Below are positions 35,896 through 44,783 of a DNA stretch of 64,000 nucleotides, piece after piece (position 1 is the stretch's first letter; every line of letters starts with the position of its first letter). The stretch is from Telmatactis stephensoni (taxonomy: Eukaryota; Cnidaria; Anthozoa; Actiniaria; Isophelliidae), in NCBI GenBank assembly GCA_029948255.1, contig JALIZF010001697.1, positions 496,001-560,000 of the forward strand. Direction: 5' to 3'. The notes beneath the pieces were generated by a model. It was not told where the DNA came from, made no database searches, and saw only the letters and a program-made list of their open reading frames with translations. Position numbers and translations under genes: made by a program.

Positions 35896-36564
35896 ATGCA
35901 GGCTTTGTTTTTTTTCTCACGTCGTTCTTTTCTTGGACGTTCCAATAAGAGTACGGTTCTTTTGGAAAAAATCGCGAAAGAAAATTCCCTAAACAAAACT
36001 GGTGCTATAAACTACAACAAATATGGAAGGCAAGATGGTGCTGGATTTATCCCTTGCAGTGACAAGTTTGTGGATAACTTTCTGTTTTACGTCCTTGTGC
36101 CCGACTACTTTATAACAGCAAAGAAAACGTATACAGAAGTCGGTTTGGTGAATAAGCATATCCGAGATATGCTTACCTACTATGGTCTACAAAAATGCAA
36201 AGTCAAAGCAGTTGCGTTATCACCCTTAAAAACCCAACCAAGCGCAGAAAACCTGGACAAAGTCTATGGTCAAATTAAGGCAAAGGAAACGGACAAAACT
36301 ATCTACTACACCCAAGAGTTTAAAATCGCTTGTGCCGACGAGCAGTACTCCAATGTTTTAAAGTTTCTACGCTCTGACGAGTACAAGTTGAGAAACATTT
36401 TTCTTAAGGACATAGATTTAACTATGGATTACAGTGGGAGTTTTGACAAAGAGGAAATTATTCGCCACTTGACTACAAACAAAAGTTTTCGTATGCAGGG
36501 CTGTACGGTAGATGGTGACAAAACAATACTCGATAATAGCGACCAAGTGGGTAATAATGTCTAA
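35896..36564 (+). CDS. Rep-like protein, N-terminal part (222 codons before a phase change)
   Basis: The frame opens with a T-rich codon run (MQALFFFSRRS). A conserved-looking core near residues 160-190 includes KDIDLTMDYSGSFDKEEI, which has the acidic D-x-D-type motif seen in rolling-circle initiators of the Rep_trans class. It stops at 36562-36564, while the rest of the protein continues in another frame from about 36558. Without the phase change the two parts make one protein of roughly 720 residues. The break may be a decay mutation, an assembly error, or a real ribosomal frameshift. The family assignment rests on motif order only. Confidence 0.55.
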   Translation: MQALFFFSRRSFLGRSNKSTVLLEKIAKENSLNKTGAINYNKYGRQDGAGFIPCSDKFVDNFLFYVLVPDYFITAKKTYTEVGLVNKHIRDMLTYYGLQKCKVKAVALSPLKTQPSAENLDKVYGQIKAKETDKTIYYTQEFKIACADEQYSNVLKFLRSDEYKLRNIFLKDIDLTMDYSGSFDKEEIIRHLTTNKSFRMQGCTVDGDKTILDNSDQVGNNV

Positions 36565-36569
36565 CCTAC

Positions 36570-38066
36570 ATGGAAACTGTAAATGGTATGACCACCCGCT
36601 GTAAAATCTACAACAAAATGGTGCAGATGTTAGAGAGTAAAAGTGTACGAGAGACAGTTGGACAACACTGGAAAGACTGGGTCTGTCAGACGGGTACTCG
36701 TTTAGCTAAAGCACGCGATCTAGCTAAGGAACGGGGTCTGACTAGGGCCGAGGTAACCTATTGTAAGGACGATGTTCCTAGTGACGAGTTTATGGAAAAC
36801 ACTCTTCACCGTATAACACAATATGTACCACCTAGTCTCGTCTATTCCACTCCATTCGCCTGTATTTGGAATTCGTACTGCGACTCGATGATGCATAGTT
36901 TAGTTGTGGTTGACCACACTCGCAATATTGGATTAATGGTTTATACATACAACGAAAATACACAAAACATAAGTGGACAGTTTGTTGACAAATGGTCCGA
37001 GAAAGAAACATGGTGTATTTCGAATCTTACACTTGGAGCCAAGCTTCCCATCGACCTAATCGAAGTCACTGACTGTGTTAAGACCACAAGCGGGACTAAA
37101 ACAGAGAAGAAAAAAGACGTGCTACTTGACATTTCCTGTTCTCATTATTTTAAGAGTCGTAACGATGGACGTACAGATTTTAGTACTCGTCTTGTGTCCA
37201 AAGGTGGCATCTACTGTTGGAGTGATGGAGATAAGGACCATAATTTACAACTGCTAGAGAACTCTGGTCTTATTCCACACGAACACTGTGTACCTTATCT
37301 AGCACACGTTAAAGGAAGTAAAACGTGTAAACCCGACATGGAACTGTGTAAAGTCGATATTTTAGATGTCAAAGTACCCAATACTACAACCAATAAGCAG
37401 CCTAGGGTGTCTACTAATCTACGTAATGAGAAATGTAAAAGTATCGCAAACGAAGCAGCAATAAAAATAGAAGAGTGTCGCCAACCATTTAAAGCAGCCA
37501 TTGCAGAGAAACAGAAAAAGTTACAACTGTTAGATAACTATAGCAGTGTATTCTCTGACAACCAAATTATCCAATTAAAGGAACTTCCCTTGGGTTCGTA
37601 TAATGTCATGGCAATGCGTGAGACACAGACCCAGTTTGGTCAGAAGTATATTATGCTGGTACAAACCGACAAAGCGGGATCTTTGGGCGTCTGTTATTCC
37701 AACAGGCAAATTGAAACGTACATGCAGGAAAATCTATCTCAAGATCAAAAGGAACAAATTAGAGATCCAAAACGTAACTACCTGACATTGTATAACGTGA
37801 CACTCGCAGAGTTGACTATTACAGGATGGGGTCGCACTCCACAGAGAAATATTGTAGTATATTGCAATATTAGACTGACACAAGAAATGGAGAAATACGC
37901 TATTAAACGTAAACAAAATCAACTTATGGCAGAAATAGAGGAAGAAAGGGCCAAATTACAAACTGTTGCTGCAGGAAATACCCAGGATAGGCAAGTCCTC
38001 CCAACTATTACCAGAGAGAATATGGTGCCATACAAGCACATGAAAAACATGGTAGAACTACCTTAA
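36570..38066 (+). CDS. Rep-like protein, C-terminal part (498 codons)
   Basis: The first ATG of this frame is at 36570, but coding similarity begins slightly upstream (36558), where it overlaps the end of the previous ORF. TRCKIYNKMVQ (about residue 10) and GLTRAEVTYC (about residue 65) correspond to the R-x-Y-x-K and R-x-E strands of rolling-circle replication initiators (Rep_trans/phage replication-initiation class), in the expected order after the acidic motif of the upstream ORF. The remaining 400 residues are novel to me and contain no helicase Walker motif. Expected function: nicking and joining at the element's origin. Confidence in the frame is high and in the function moderate. Confidence 0.5.
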   Translation: METVNGMTTRCKIYNKMVQMLESKSVRETVGQHWKDWVCQTGTRLAKARDLAKERGLTRAEVTYCKDDVPSDEFMENTLHRITQYVPPSLVYSTPFACIWNSYCDSMMHSLVVVDHTRNIGLMVYTYNENTQNISGQFVDKWSEKETWCISNLTLGAKLPIDLIEVTDCVKTTSGTKTEKKKDVLLDISCSHYFKSRNDGRTDFSTRLVSKGGIYCWSDGDKDHNLQLLENSGLIPHEHCVPYLAHVKGSKTCKPDMELCKVDILDVKVPNTTTNKQPRVSTNLRNEKCKSIANEAAIKIEECRQPFKAAIAEKQKKLQLLDNYSSVFSDNQIIQLKELPLGSYNVMAMRETQTQFGQKYIMLVQTDKAGSLGVCYSNRQIETYMQENLSQDQKEQIRDPKRNYLTLYNVTLAELTITGWGRTPQRNIVVYCNIRLTQEMEKYAIKRKQNQLMAEIEEERAKLQTVAAGNTQDRQVLPTITRENMVPYKHMKNMVELP

Positions 38067-38472
38067 GGTTCTACACACACATTAAAAGCTATAGTATACA
38101 TTGACCACTATGGCCAACAAAAACTTGTTCTAAAGCTAGATGATGGAGAAGTTTACCAAGCAGGGGATGATATAGAACAACAAAAAGAACAGTTAACATA
38201 TTGTTGTAGAATAATTGTAAACAGAATTTGCGTCAATAATTCCGCCAAAAGAAAGTATGCAGTATGTAAAGTTGTACAGCCCGGGGACTGGGCGGGTATT
38301 TTAGAGTATGACAAGGTAGCCCTTCTACCACCAAACAAAAACAACGCATTTTTAAAGTATTAGATGTAAAATCCATCGAAACAAAAGGGAAGAAACGCAA
38401 GTTAGTACTAGTAGAAGATGGAACTGTATATAAGATTAAGCGATCCTTTTATTTAAAAACTATGTTTGTGTA
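38067..38472 (+). pseudogene. Readthrough-phase extension after the Rep-like ORF
   Basis: Directly after the TAA at 38064-38066 the same frame stays open for about 98 codons to 38361, without an ATG near its start. It encodes VYIDHYGQQKLVLKLDDGEV-type sequence. A second, phase-shifted segment to 38472 repeats the theme (KRKLVLVEDGTVYKIK). The two resemble repeated small beta domains. This suggests the Rep-like protein was once longer and lost its tail by a nonsense change and a frameshift. It could instead be a separate small gene. Confidence 0.45.
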
Positions 38473-38475
38473 ATC

Positions 38476-38701
38476 TGTACATACTCGTTTAGATGTGTTA
38501 TGGAATAAAAACCAAAAAGAGAAAGAAAATCGTGCTGGTGGTTTTATTGTTAATATAACAAACACAAAGTCAATAAACTTTCTAATTACTATTCATAATC
38601 TGTATTCATCGTATCATTGCGTTTCGGCCTCGCTCTCATGTTTATGGCGAAAAATCAGTACGATTTCGTATTCGTGCCACCCCCTTTATCTCCCTTTTGA
38701 G
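38476..38701. repeat. Inner inverted repeat, right copy (226 bp)
   Basis: This is the inverse of 34876-35101. AATAAA at 38504-38509 would serve the Rep-like gene; the opposite end is the 3' coding end of the minus-strand acidic ORF. The two convergent genes meet in this repeat. Confidence 0.9.
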
Positions 38702-39080
38702 TGAACGTTTTCAACCCACGAGGTACTTTGACTTCAAGATTGAAAGGTAACATGGCATACTCGATAAGCTTTGCCATGCTGGTCACGGGAATTCTTCGTT
38801 CGTGATACAGCACCTCCCCATGGGAATTCCAGTATAAAATACTTTTTGAAGCCGCCAGAGTATGAAGAAACGCTAGAGCCTTATCTTCTGGGATACTCTG
38901 GGAGAGTGCCTGTAGAACTTCTTCAATATCTTCCTTGTCCCGCAAGTCCTGTTCTGGGTCAACACTTCCGTCATGAGAATATTCAGAACCGCGTTCAGTG
39001 TCAGTGGAATCGCTACGTGCTCTTTTCATGTTGCTCCCTCGAAGGATCAACGTCAAAATGAGCTTCTTCTTTCTAGACAC
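38655..39080 (-). CDS. Acidic protein of the virus-like element, unknown function
   Basis: The frame is 141 residues; an internal ATG at 39029 (MKRARSD) is an equally good start. The N-terminal third is charged and disordered (SDSTDTERGSEYSHDGS). The C-terminal half is compact and contains SILYWNSHGEVLYHERRIP followed by LIEYAMLPF. I recall similar small proteins encoded beside HerA-like ATPases in cnidarian elements, but cannot name a function. Its 3' end lies in the inner inverted repeat, and a second copy of that end is at 34876. It is divergent from the zinc-finger/ATPase genes across a tandem-repeat spacer. Confidence 0.5.
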   Translation of the reverse strand: MSRKKKLILTLILRGSNMKRARSDSTDTERGSEYSHDGSVDPEQDLRDKEDIEEVLQALSQSIPEDKALAFLHTLAASKSILYWNSHGEVLYHERRIPVTSMAKLIEYAMLPFNLEVKVPRGLKTFTQKGDKGGGTNTKSY

Positions 39081-39526
39081 AAATACTTATAACAAAAACA
39101 GGCTCAAAGCTGACATCAGGGGTGACATGGCATCGGATACAAAACCATCACCCCGCTGAGCAAGAATTTGTTTTTTGGTTTTGAAAGGAACGGATGGATT
39201 GGCTAATGTACGTATGTCATCCACATGCTTTCTTAGTCTTTCTTTGTGTTAATCCTTCATGGGGATCAGGCCTCGCAACAAATTCGAGCAAACTTCACAA
39301 ATGGCATGAACTTGTTCTGGACTAGCGGTAGTCAGCAAAAGCCTTCTTTGGTGAGGAAAACAATTGGTTAAATGACAAAAATAGCCAAATTTTCTCTTAG
39401 CAAGTGGCTCATGTTGTCTGCACAGCCAATTGCATCAAATGAAAGGACGGCAGAAAAACATTCCTATTTATCCCTTTTTCCATTGTCAACTAAAGGCAGT
39501 TGGAATTCTATCATTTGAAGCATATA
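39081..39526. other. Spacer inside the virus-like element
   Basis: About 450 bp without a supportable gene, upstream of the acidic ORF. Its promoter may lie here. Confidence 0.4.
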
Positions 39527-40190
39527 ATCTACACTAGAATCTAGTTCCCTAGCTAGAATCTACACTAGAATCTAGTTCCCTAGCTAGAATCTACACTAGA
39601 ATCTAGTAGAATCTAGTATCTAGCTAGAATCTAGTATAATCTAGTATCTAGTATCTACAATCATTGCCAGAATTAGTTGGCACGCTTAACAGATATTGAT
39701 ATTTTATTGGGCACTTTCCCTAAAGCTAACTAGCACAAAACCCCCCTCCCCCCTGTACAATGTTGGGAGTCCTGTGGTTGGGTAGGGAGTTGGTCCGTCT
39801 GATCTGGGGTACCAACTTGCCTTGGGGAAACAGCAACATTGTACAGGGGGGAGGGGGGATGCGCGACTAAGTAAAACCTGATTTCGGTACAAGCCAAAAC
39901 ATGCGAACGTGCCAAGTATTCTGGCAATGCTTGTAGCTATAATCTAGTGGAATCTAGTATCTTGCTAGAATCTAGTATCTAGTAGAATCTAGAATCTAGC
40001 TTGAATCTAGTAGAATCTAGTATCTATCTAGAATCTAGTAGAATCTAGTATCTAGTATCTAGCTATAATCTAGTAGAATCTAGTATCTAGCTAGAATCTA
40101 GTATCTAGTAGAATCTAGAATCTAGCTTGAATCTAGTAGAATCTAGTATCTAGCTTGAATCTAGTAGAATCTAGTATCTAGTAGAATCCA
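39527..40190. repeat. ATCTAGTAGAATCTAGTATC tandem repeat
   Basis: Irregular units of about 10-36 bp are built from AATCTAGTA, TATCTAGCT and AATCTAGCTTG. The array is split by the foldback element at 39662-39929. It lies between the two divergent transcription units of the ATPase half of the virus-like element. Confidence 0.9.
39662..39929. mobile_element. Foldback MITE inside the tandem repeat
   Basis: The ends CATTGCCAGAATTAGTTGGC and GCCAAGTATTCTGGCAATG are imperfect inverses. An inner pair is CCCCCCTCCCCCCTGTACAA / TTGTACAGGGGGGAGGGGGG. It is non-coding. No clear target duplication is seen. Confidence 0.65.
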
Positions 40191-40289
40191 CACTAGATAG
40201 AATGTTAAATCTATTCTATTCATATTTAGGTCATAGCCCATAAATAGCGTTTCCTTCAAGAATGGGTCTCATTCTTCAAAAGACGTGAG

Positions 40290-40410
40290 ATGGTGCAGAT
40301 GTGTCCTATATGCGGCAAGCCGCAACAAAACATATACACTCATTTAAGTAGAACTCATAAGTTGGACAATTCGCAGCGGACGTATTGGCTTGGTCAGGAA
40401 AAATGCACAA
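40290..40410 (+). CDS. Zinc-finger mini-protein overlapping the ATPase start
   Basis: From ATG 40290 the frame encodes MCPICGKPQQNIYTHLSRTH, a C-x2-C...H-x4-H finger, followed by KLDNSQRTYWLG. Beyond about 40410 the frame continues to 40547 but there overlaps the ATPase in another phase, and its sequence looks like a shadow. Either it is a separate small protein overlapping the ATPase start, or the finger was the ATPase N-terminus before a frameshift. The same finger type occurs in the ORF at 35218-35586. Confidence 0.5.
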
Positions 40411-41745
40411 AATGGGGTCAGCGGTTTACTCCCTATCCCCAGACGAAGCCTGTGGAAACCAAATGTGACCGCTTTCGGTTACTTCACGGCCTTAGTGGCT
40501 GGAATGACCGGCTCTGGAAAGACGGTCTGGGATCAGAACCTTCTTGAGCACGGAGCTCAAGTCATTCATCCCCCGCCCCAACGTATTGTATGGATTTATT
40601 CCCAGTGGCAACTGGCCTACGACCAGATGCTCAAAACGGTACCTGGGATCGAGTTTGTCAAAGGGATACCTCATGACCTCGACGAGGATTGGTACTTTGA
40701 CACCAAGATCAACAATGTGATGGTCATCGATGACCAAATGATTGAGACCTCCAACGACAAATGAATCCTGAATTTGTTTACAAAGGGTTCCCATCACCGA
40801 AATCTCAGTGTCGTGTTCCTCTTGCAAAATGTCTATTTTCAAGGCAAGATCATGCGCACCTTGAGTCTGAATGCATCGTACCTCGTCTTGTTTAAAAACC
40901 CCAGAGACAAATTGCAGATGATGACATTAGGAGAACAAATGTACCCAGGAAAGACGGAACAGTTTGTTTAAAAGTACGAGGCCGCCGTTCAGCGGTCGTA
41001 CGGCTACCTGTTCGTCGATCTCAAACCCAACACCAGGGAGGAGTGTCGATTGCGTGCGAATGTTCTCTTGAACGACGCCCACCTATCGCAGACTGGAGGC
41101 CAAACAGATTCTATGAAGACCATGGCTAACTATTTTGAACGTCAGGGGTACTTACAGTCGCCCGTTCTTAAAGTCATGCAGGAATTGTCAGAACAGATGA
41201 ACACTATTTTGAATGACCCTTCCCTACCTCTGGAGGTGAAAACCAAGCAATATGAGCCACTGTTGACTCGTTACCTCGTCCATCAACAGCAACTCTCCAA
41301 TAACGGTTTCACGATACCGAGACAGAAACCAACCATACCAACCATGTCTGTTCAGAGTCAACTTTCTAACGTGAAGACCTCAGAAAATGTCCCTACAGCA
41401 ACTCTGCCCAGTGACAGTGGTATTGCCACAGCAACACCGAAAGAACCCTCCTTTCTTCAACGTCTGACATCCAAAGTTAGAACGCCTTTTAAAACTGCTA
41501 GTTCACAGGAAATACTGTCGACCCCATTAAAAGCTCCCTCTGATCAACCCACTCCTTTTACTTCTCTGTCGAGTGCAGTCCCAGGAGAGTTTCCACCTAC
41601 TCCCCCATCGAGCCAAGAAAAACCTCTCACGTGGATACGTTATCAAGATGAGCACAAGTACAGAGGACAGGTATTCCAACCCCCAAGACGTTCAGAACGA
41701 TTGAGAGCCGTGATTAAATCTATTCCTGGCTGGGAAAAACATTAA
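40390..41745 (+). pseudogene. HerA/FtsK-type genome-packaging ATPase, two in-frame stops
   Basis: The single frame runs 40390-41745 (452 codons). Walker A is GMTGSGKT (about 40504-40527). Walker B is VMVIDD, near 40720. A conserved FTKGSHHRN block follows, then an arginine/glutamine-rich sensor region and a proline-rich C-terminus ending in PGWEKH. The order fits A32-like/HerA DNA-packaging ATPases of polinton-like and other small DNA viruses. Nonsense codons lie at 40762-40764 (TGA) and 40969-40971 (TAA); both could be single transitions. The frame is otherwise intact, so inactivation looks recent. Walker A and B make the ATPase call strong; a role in packaging is inferred from family. Confidence 0.75.
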
Positions 41746-42231
41746 GAACTGAATGTAACGAGGGAACTGAAGACAGTATTTGTTGTGCATAATAAAATAA
41801 CATTTGATCTTGTTTGGGATCCCTGTGGACCAGCTCGAAAGATGGTTTCCATGGTTACTAGAAGAAACCTGTAGATTGTTACTTTCCATGAATGCAATAG
41901 AATAAATATTCAATAGCATATGAATGGTTGCGTCATGTTTTGTTTGACAGTTGCTACATTTTGAGACATTGCATCAAATACATAAGTCGAATTGAAGTTC
42001 ATTTTGCCAGTATTGAAACTGATAAACACAATAGGTACAGGTAACCGTTTCACGGACAAAAGCCGTCACGCTCTCAACAATTGAATGGTCTATTCGCTCG
42101 CTTAACTAAACTTTTGTTCATTCTTAAAAGAGCCAGGAATTATAAACAATACCTTTTGCAGGTGGTTGAATCGAATACAATAGACGCTTAAGCGTGGCAC
42201 GTGCCAACTCGTTCTTTTGTTTGAAACTCCG
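41746..42231. other. 3' region of the virus-like element
   Basis: An AATAAA-containing stretch follows the ATPase (for example at about 41791). No further gene is seen before the right outer inverted repeat. Confidence 0.5.
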
Positions 42232-42440
42232 GAAAAGTTGTTCGGTTGCTTCGCAACGGAGTTTTCCCAATATTTCATTCGTTCCTCGGACGCACCGGAA
42301 AGAATTTCGTTGGTTAGTTGCTCTGCTGCTCTGGAAAGAATTTCTTTTGTTTGTCCAGAATAATCAATTTTACTCCGCAAAGAATTTATTTTGTTTGTCC
42401 ACTGCTCCGGAATAATTAATTAATTTGTTGCTCCAGAGCT
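42232..42440. repeat. Right outer inverted repeat of the virus-like element
   Basis: Read inverted, it matches 34500-34692 in the order: GGAGCAACAAA modules, GAAATTCTTTCC, CCGGTGCGTC and CAACCGAACAAC. The outermost part ends in the palindrome CCAGAGCTCCGGAGCTCTGG (42432-42451). Confidence 0.7.
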
Positions 42441-42726
42441 CCGGAGCTCTGGATGACGCAGGATTGGTACTCCATATCTACTTGTAAGCATCCTTTGGAG
42501 AAAACCGTTCCTGATACCAGAATCTGGTATCAGGTTCTGATTGGTCAATTTTTGATTGACGGTCACGGATGGTGGCAGAAAAGGTAAATACAAAAATATC
42601 TCACGATCAAGAAAGATTGTAAACAGTCCGAAGAATGAAAAAGAAGAACTCTGTACCAAGAGAAATGAATAAAAGCTGTTAATCTTCAGAGTCAGAGTGC
42701 AGAATTAAGAAAGTCCTCCAGGAAAC

Positions 42727-42810
42727 ATGGATGAAGGAGCTTTGCAACGGCAATCTAGGGAACAAATTGTGGCCATCGTTATTGATGAAGTTCATTTAGT
42801 GTCACAGTAG
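42727..42810 (+). pseudogene. RecQ-type helicase scrap (DEVH motif)
   Basis: A 27-codon frame from ATG 42727 ends in IVAIVIDEVHLVSQ before a stop. This matches the Walker B/DEAH region of RecQ-like helicases, which are multi-copy in cnidarian genomes. Only this motif is present, so it is a fragment at best and could be chance. Confidence 0.3.
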
Positions 42811-42878
42811 TAAGGATTTTGATTCAGATTTTTGTTTCTGTATGTTTTAAGTTATTGAATGGTCTTTCAAATTAACGC

Positions 42879-43319
42879 TCAATGCTGCAAAAGGTGAAGA
42901 ATAATACAAGTTTCGTTATTGCAATTTGCGCACGTATGACCAGCTTTTAGATGACATTTCGTACAAGGAGGTCTCGCAGCGTCTAATGGCTTGAACAAGA
43001 AGGACTCTTCTAGTTCTGAAATCTCATGAGATTTTGCTGCAATTTCATCTTTTTGCTTTTTAATGTTTTCTTTCTTGGAATGAACAAGACTTTCAACAGG
43101 AGATTCATAGCGTTCTTTTGGTGTACTAGCATAACTTTTCGTACTTGTACTGCTAGTGTTGATGCTAGTGACAAGAAGCTGACGTTTCATTCTCAGGGCA
43201 GGCGAATTTTTGTCCTCTTTGCTTTTTCTCTTAAGGGGAGCGGCCGAATACCAGACTTCTGCCTGTAGATTTATCCTCTTCCAGGTAGTCTCATGAACAT
43301 CCTGTGCACTAGCCTGTGA
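42879..43319 (-). pseudogene. PB1-domain protein, C-terminal part (inverted relative to 34144)
   Basis: Reading minus from 43319 after GTGCACAGG, the frame gives DVHETTWKRINLQAEVW. Next is a serine/threonine-rich linker, then a lysine-rich coiled-coil-like segment (KKENIKKQKDEIAAKSHEIS). The last part is CTKCHLKAGHTCANCNNETC, a C-x2-C-x4-GH-x-C zinc-binding motif near the C-terminus. It continues the protein begun at 34144-34375 on the opposite strand. The residues before 43319 in the open frame are translated purine-rich element, not protein. The C-terminal end is probably shifted or incomplete. Confidence 0.6.
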
Positions 43320-43397
43320 ACAGGCTCTTGGGGAAGGGAAGGGGAAGGGAAGGGGAGGGGAGGGGGAGGGAAGAGGGGGAAGGGGAGAGCCTGTAAG
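43312..43397 (+). mobile_element. Right copy of purine-rich element
   Basis: It starts TAGCCTGTGAACAGGCTC, then a GGGAAGGGGAAGGG tract, and ends GAGAGCCTGTAAGC. Same strand orientation as the copy at 34376. Right-hand flank TGTAAGCATCCTTTGGAGAA... is repeated at 42482-42512. Confidence 0.7.
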
Positions 43398-43421
43398 CAT
43401 CCTTTGGAGAAAACCGTTCCG

Positions 43422-43993
43422 CCCCCAACTAATTAGTATTCAAAGTCACGCAAGAAAGGTCACGGTTGAGTTTACAAAATGAATCAAAAGTCTTTTATTA
43501 TTATTATTTTATCTTTTTAAGCTTTTATTCGAATTACAGTGTAAATTATTATTAATTTCTTTGCGACTTGGACTTTTTTCTCGCTGACAAACGATTTTTT
43601 ACAAAGATGAGCGATTGACAATGAGAGGAATTTGAATTCACTCAAAGACAAACTTCAGTCAAATGTACGACCATTAAACATACCTGGCATCTCAAATGTC
43701 CCTCAAAACTTGAAATGAATTATCTTGAACGTGAATGAGTGAATGGATGAATACTTTATTTAAAACATGAAAGTCTCTTCATACTACATGCTCTTCCAGA
43801 GAGCCATGGTTTATCAGAGTTTATTCTCCAAGCTTTAGTCTAAAAGAGCTCAGTTGGATAAATTAAACAAATTATCTCCAAAACGTATTGGCTGTCGGCT
43901 GTGAATTTCATCACGCCTTTGCAGAGTGCCATCCCGAGAAAAAATGAGAAATCAAAAACTTGAATATGGAACTTCAACTTCTTAAAACAAGGC
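43422..43993. other. Intergenic, no gene seen
   Basis: A/T-rich sequence with a short GAATGAGTGAATGGATGAATAC run at about 43730. Nothing else is supportable. Confidence 0.5.
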
Positions 43994-44636
43994 TCAAAAG
44001 ATCTCAAAGGAGATCTCAAAGGAGCTGACAGGCTGTCCTTTACTCATTCTGTTGGGTTCGTCAGGTTCATTACTAGCAATCTCCCATGAGACATCTTCTG
44101 CAAGAGGTTCATTGTGTTTGAGTGATTGTTTTGCTTCAAGGAATGCGGAGTCCTTAACAAGGATTTGAAGTACTTTGAATAGTGAATTCTTTTCATATTC
44201 AGCTTGCTTTAACTTGATTTCCATTTGAGTTAATTTGGTATTCAAATCAGTGATTTCGTCTTTTAATTTGTGATTTACCTGAATTAAGTTTTCTTTGCTT
44301 CTAATGTGCTCCCAGATCGAAGAGAACTCTCTATTAAGACTATCAAGTCTAATTTCCACAAGCTTAGGTGTGTCAGTATCTGATATCATCAGGGACATCT
44401 ACAACTTCATTTGCATTGCTTTCTACTTCATGATGAATGTTTAAGTTTAGTTCTTTATTCTGTAGGAAGGTTTTCAGTCTTGCCTGTAAATCTCTTTTAT
44501 AACCATCGGTTGGTAAACCATGCAACGCTAGTTCCCTCCTAAGCTCCGCCACTTTCATCTTCTTTGGATTTATTGAGGTGTCGGCCATGCTGAGAGAGTT
44601 GAGTCTTCGAGTGAATTCAGAGTGTTTCTTGCACAC
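43994..44636 (-). pseudogene. SAP-domain / coiled-coil protein with one frameshift
   Basis: The N-terminal frame (44636 to 44373; MADTSIN at 44588 is an alternative start) contains KMKVAELRRELALHGLPTDG followed by YKRDLQARLKTFL, a complete SAP motif (DNA-binding helix-extended loop-helix, about residues 26-60). Near 44390 the phase changes. The second frame (44398 to 43994) continues with TPKLVEIRLDSLNREFSSIW and a long heptad-like stretch (KDEITDLNTKLTQMEIKLKQ). Together they would form a protein of about 215 residues. No catalytic domain is seen. I take it as a decayed, repeat-borne cnidarian gene. Confidence 0.55.
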
Positions 44637-44783
44637 TTGCTTGAACTTTCTTGGGAAATGGTACGCGTTTGAACTAGTACAATGTATCGTACGCTTTCAG
44701 AGTAGCAAATAAGTTAGACTTTTTGAGATAAAATACAATTTAGTGTTCCTCGATAACACAGAGCTCCGCCGTCCGTGAAGTCG

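Larger units (their letters stand above)
34482..42440. mobile_element. Composite virus-like element with outer inverted repeats
   Basis: Outer arms lie at about 34500-34692 and 42232-42425. The core blocks CCGGTGCGTCTGAGGAACGA...CGTTGCGCAGCAACCGAACAA are inverted on the right with about 85-90 percent match. The modular motif AACAAAAGAAATTCTTTCC is repeated in both arms. Inside, left to right, are: a zinc-finger ORF (-), a Rep-like ORF pair (+), an acidic ORF (-), a zinc-finger ORF (+) and a packaging-type ATPase (+). The gene set and divergent layout resemble a small integrated DNA virus or virus-derived transposon. DNA polymerase B, retroviral-type integrase and a recognisable capsid gene are not seen, which separates it from Polintons. 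Several genes are broken. Target duplication was not identified because of later rearrangement. Confidence 0.6.

Noticed and set aside
34482..42440. Polinton/Maverick
   Set aside because: No protein-primed DNA polymerase B, integrase or protease could be found; only the ATPase is shared.
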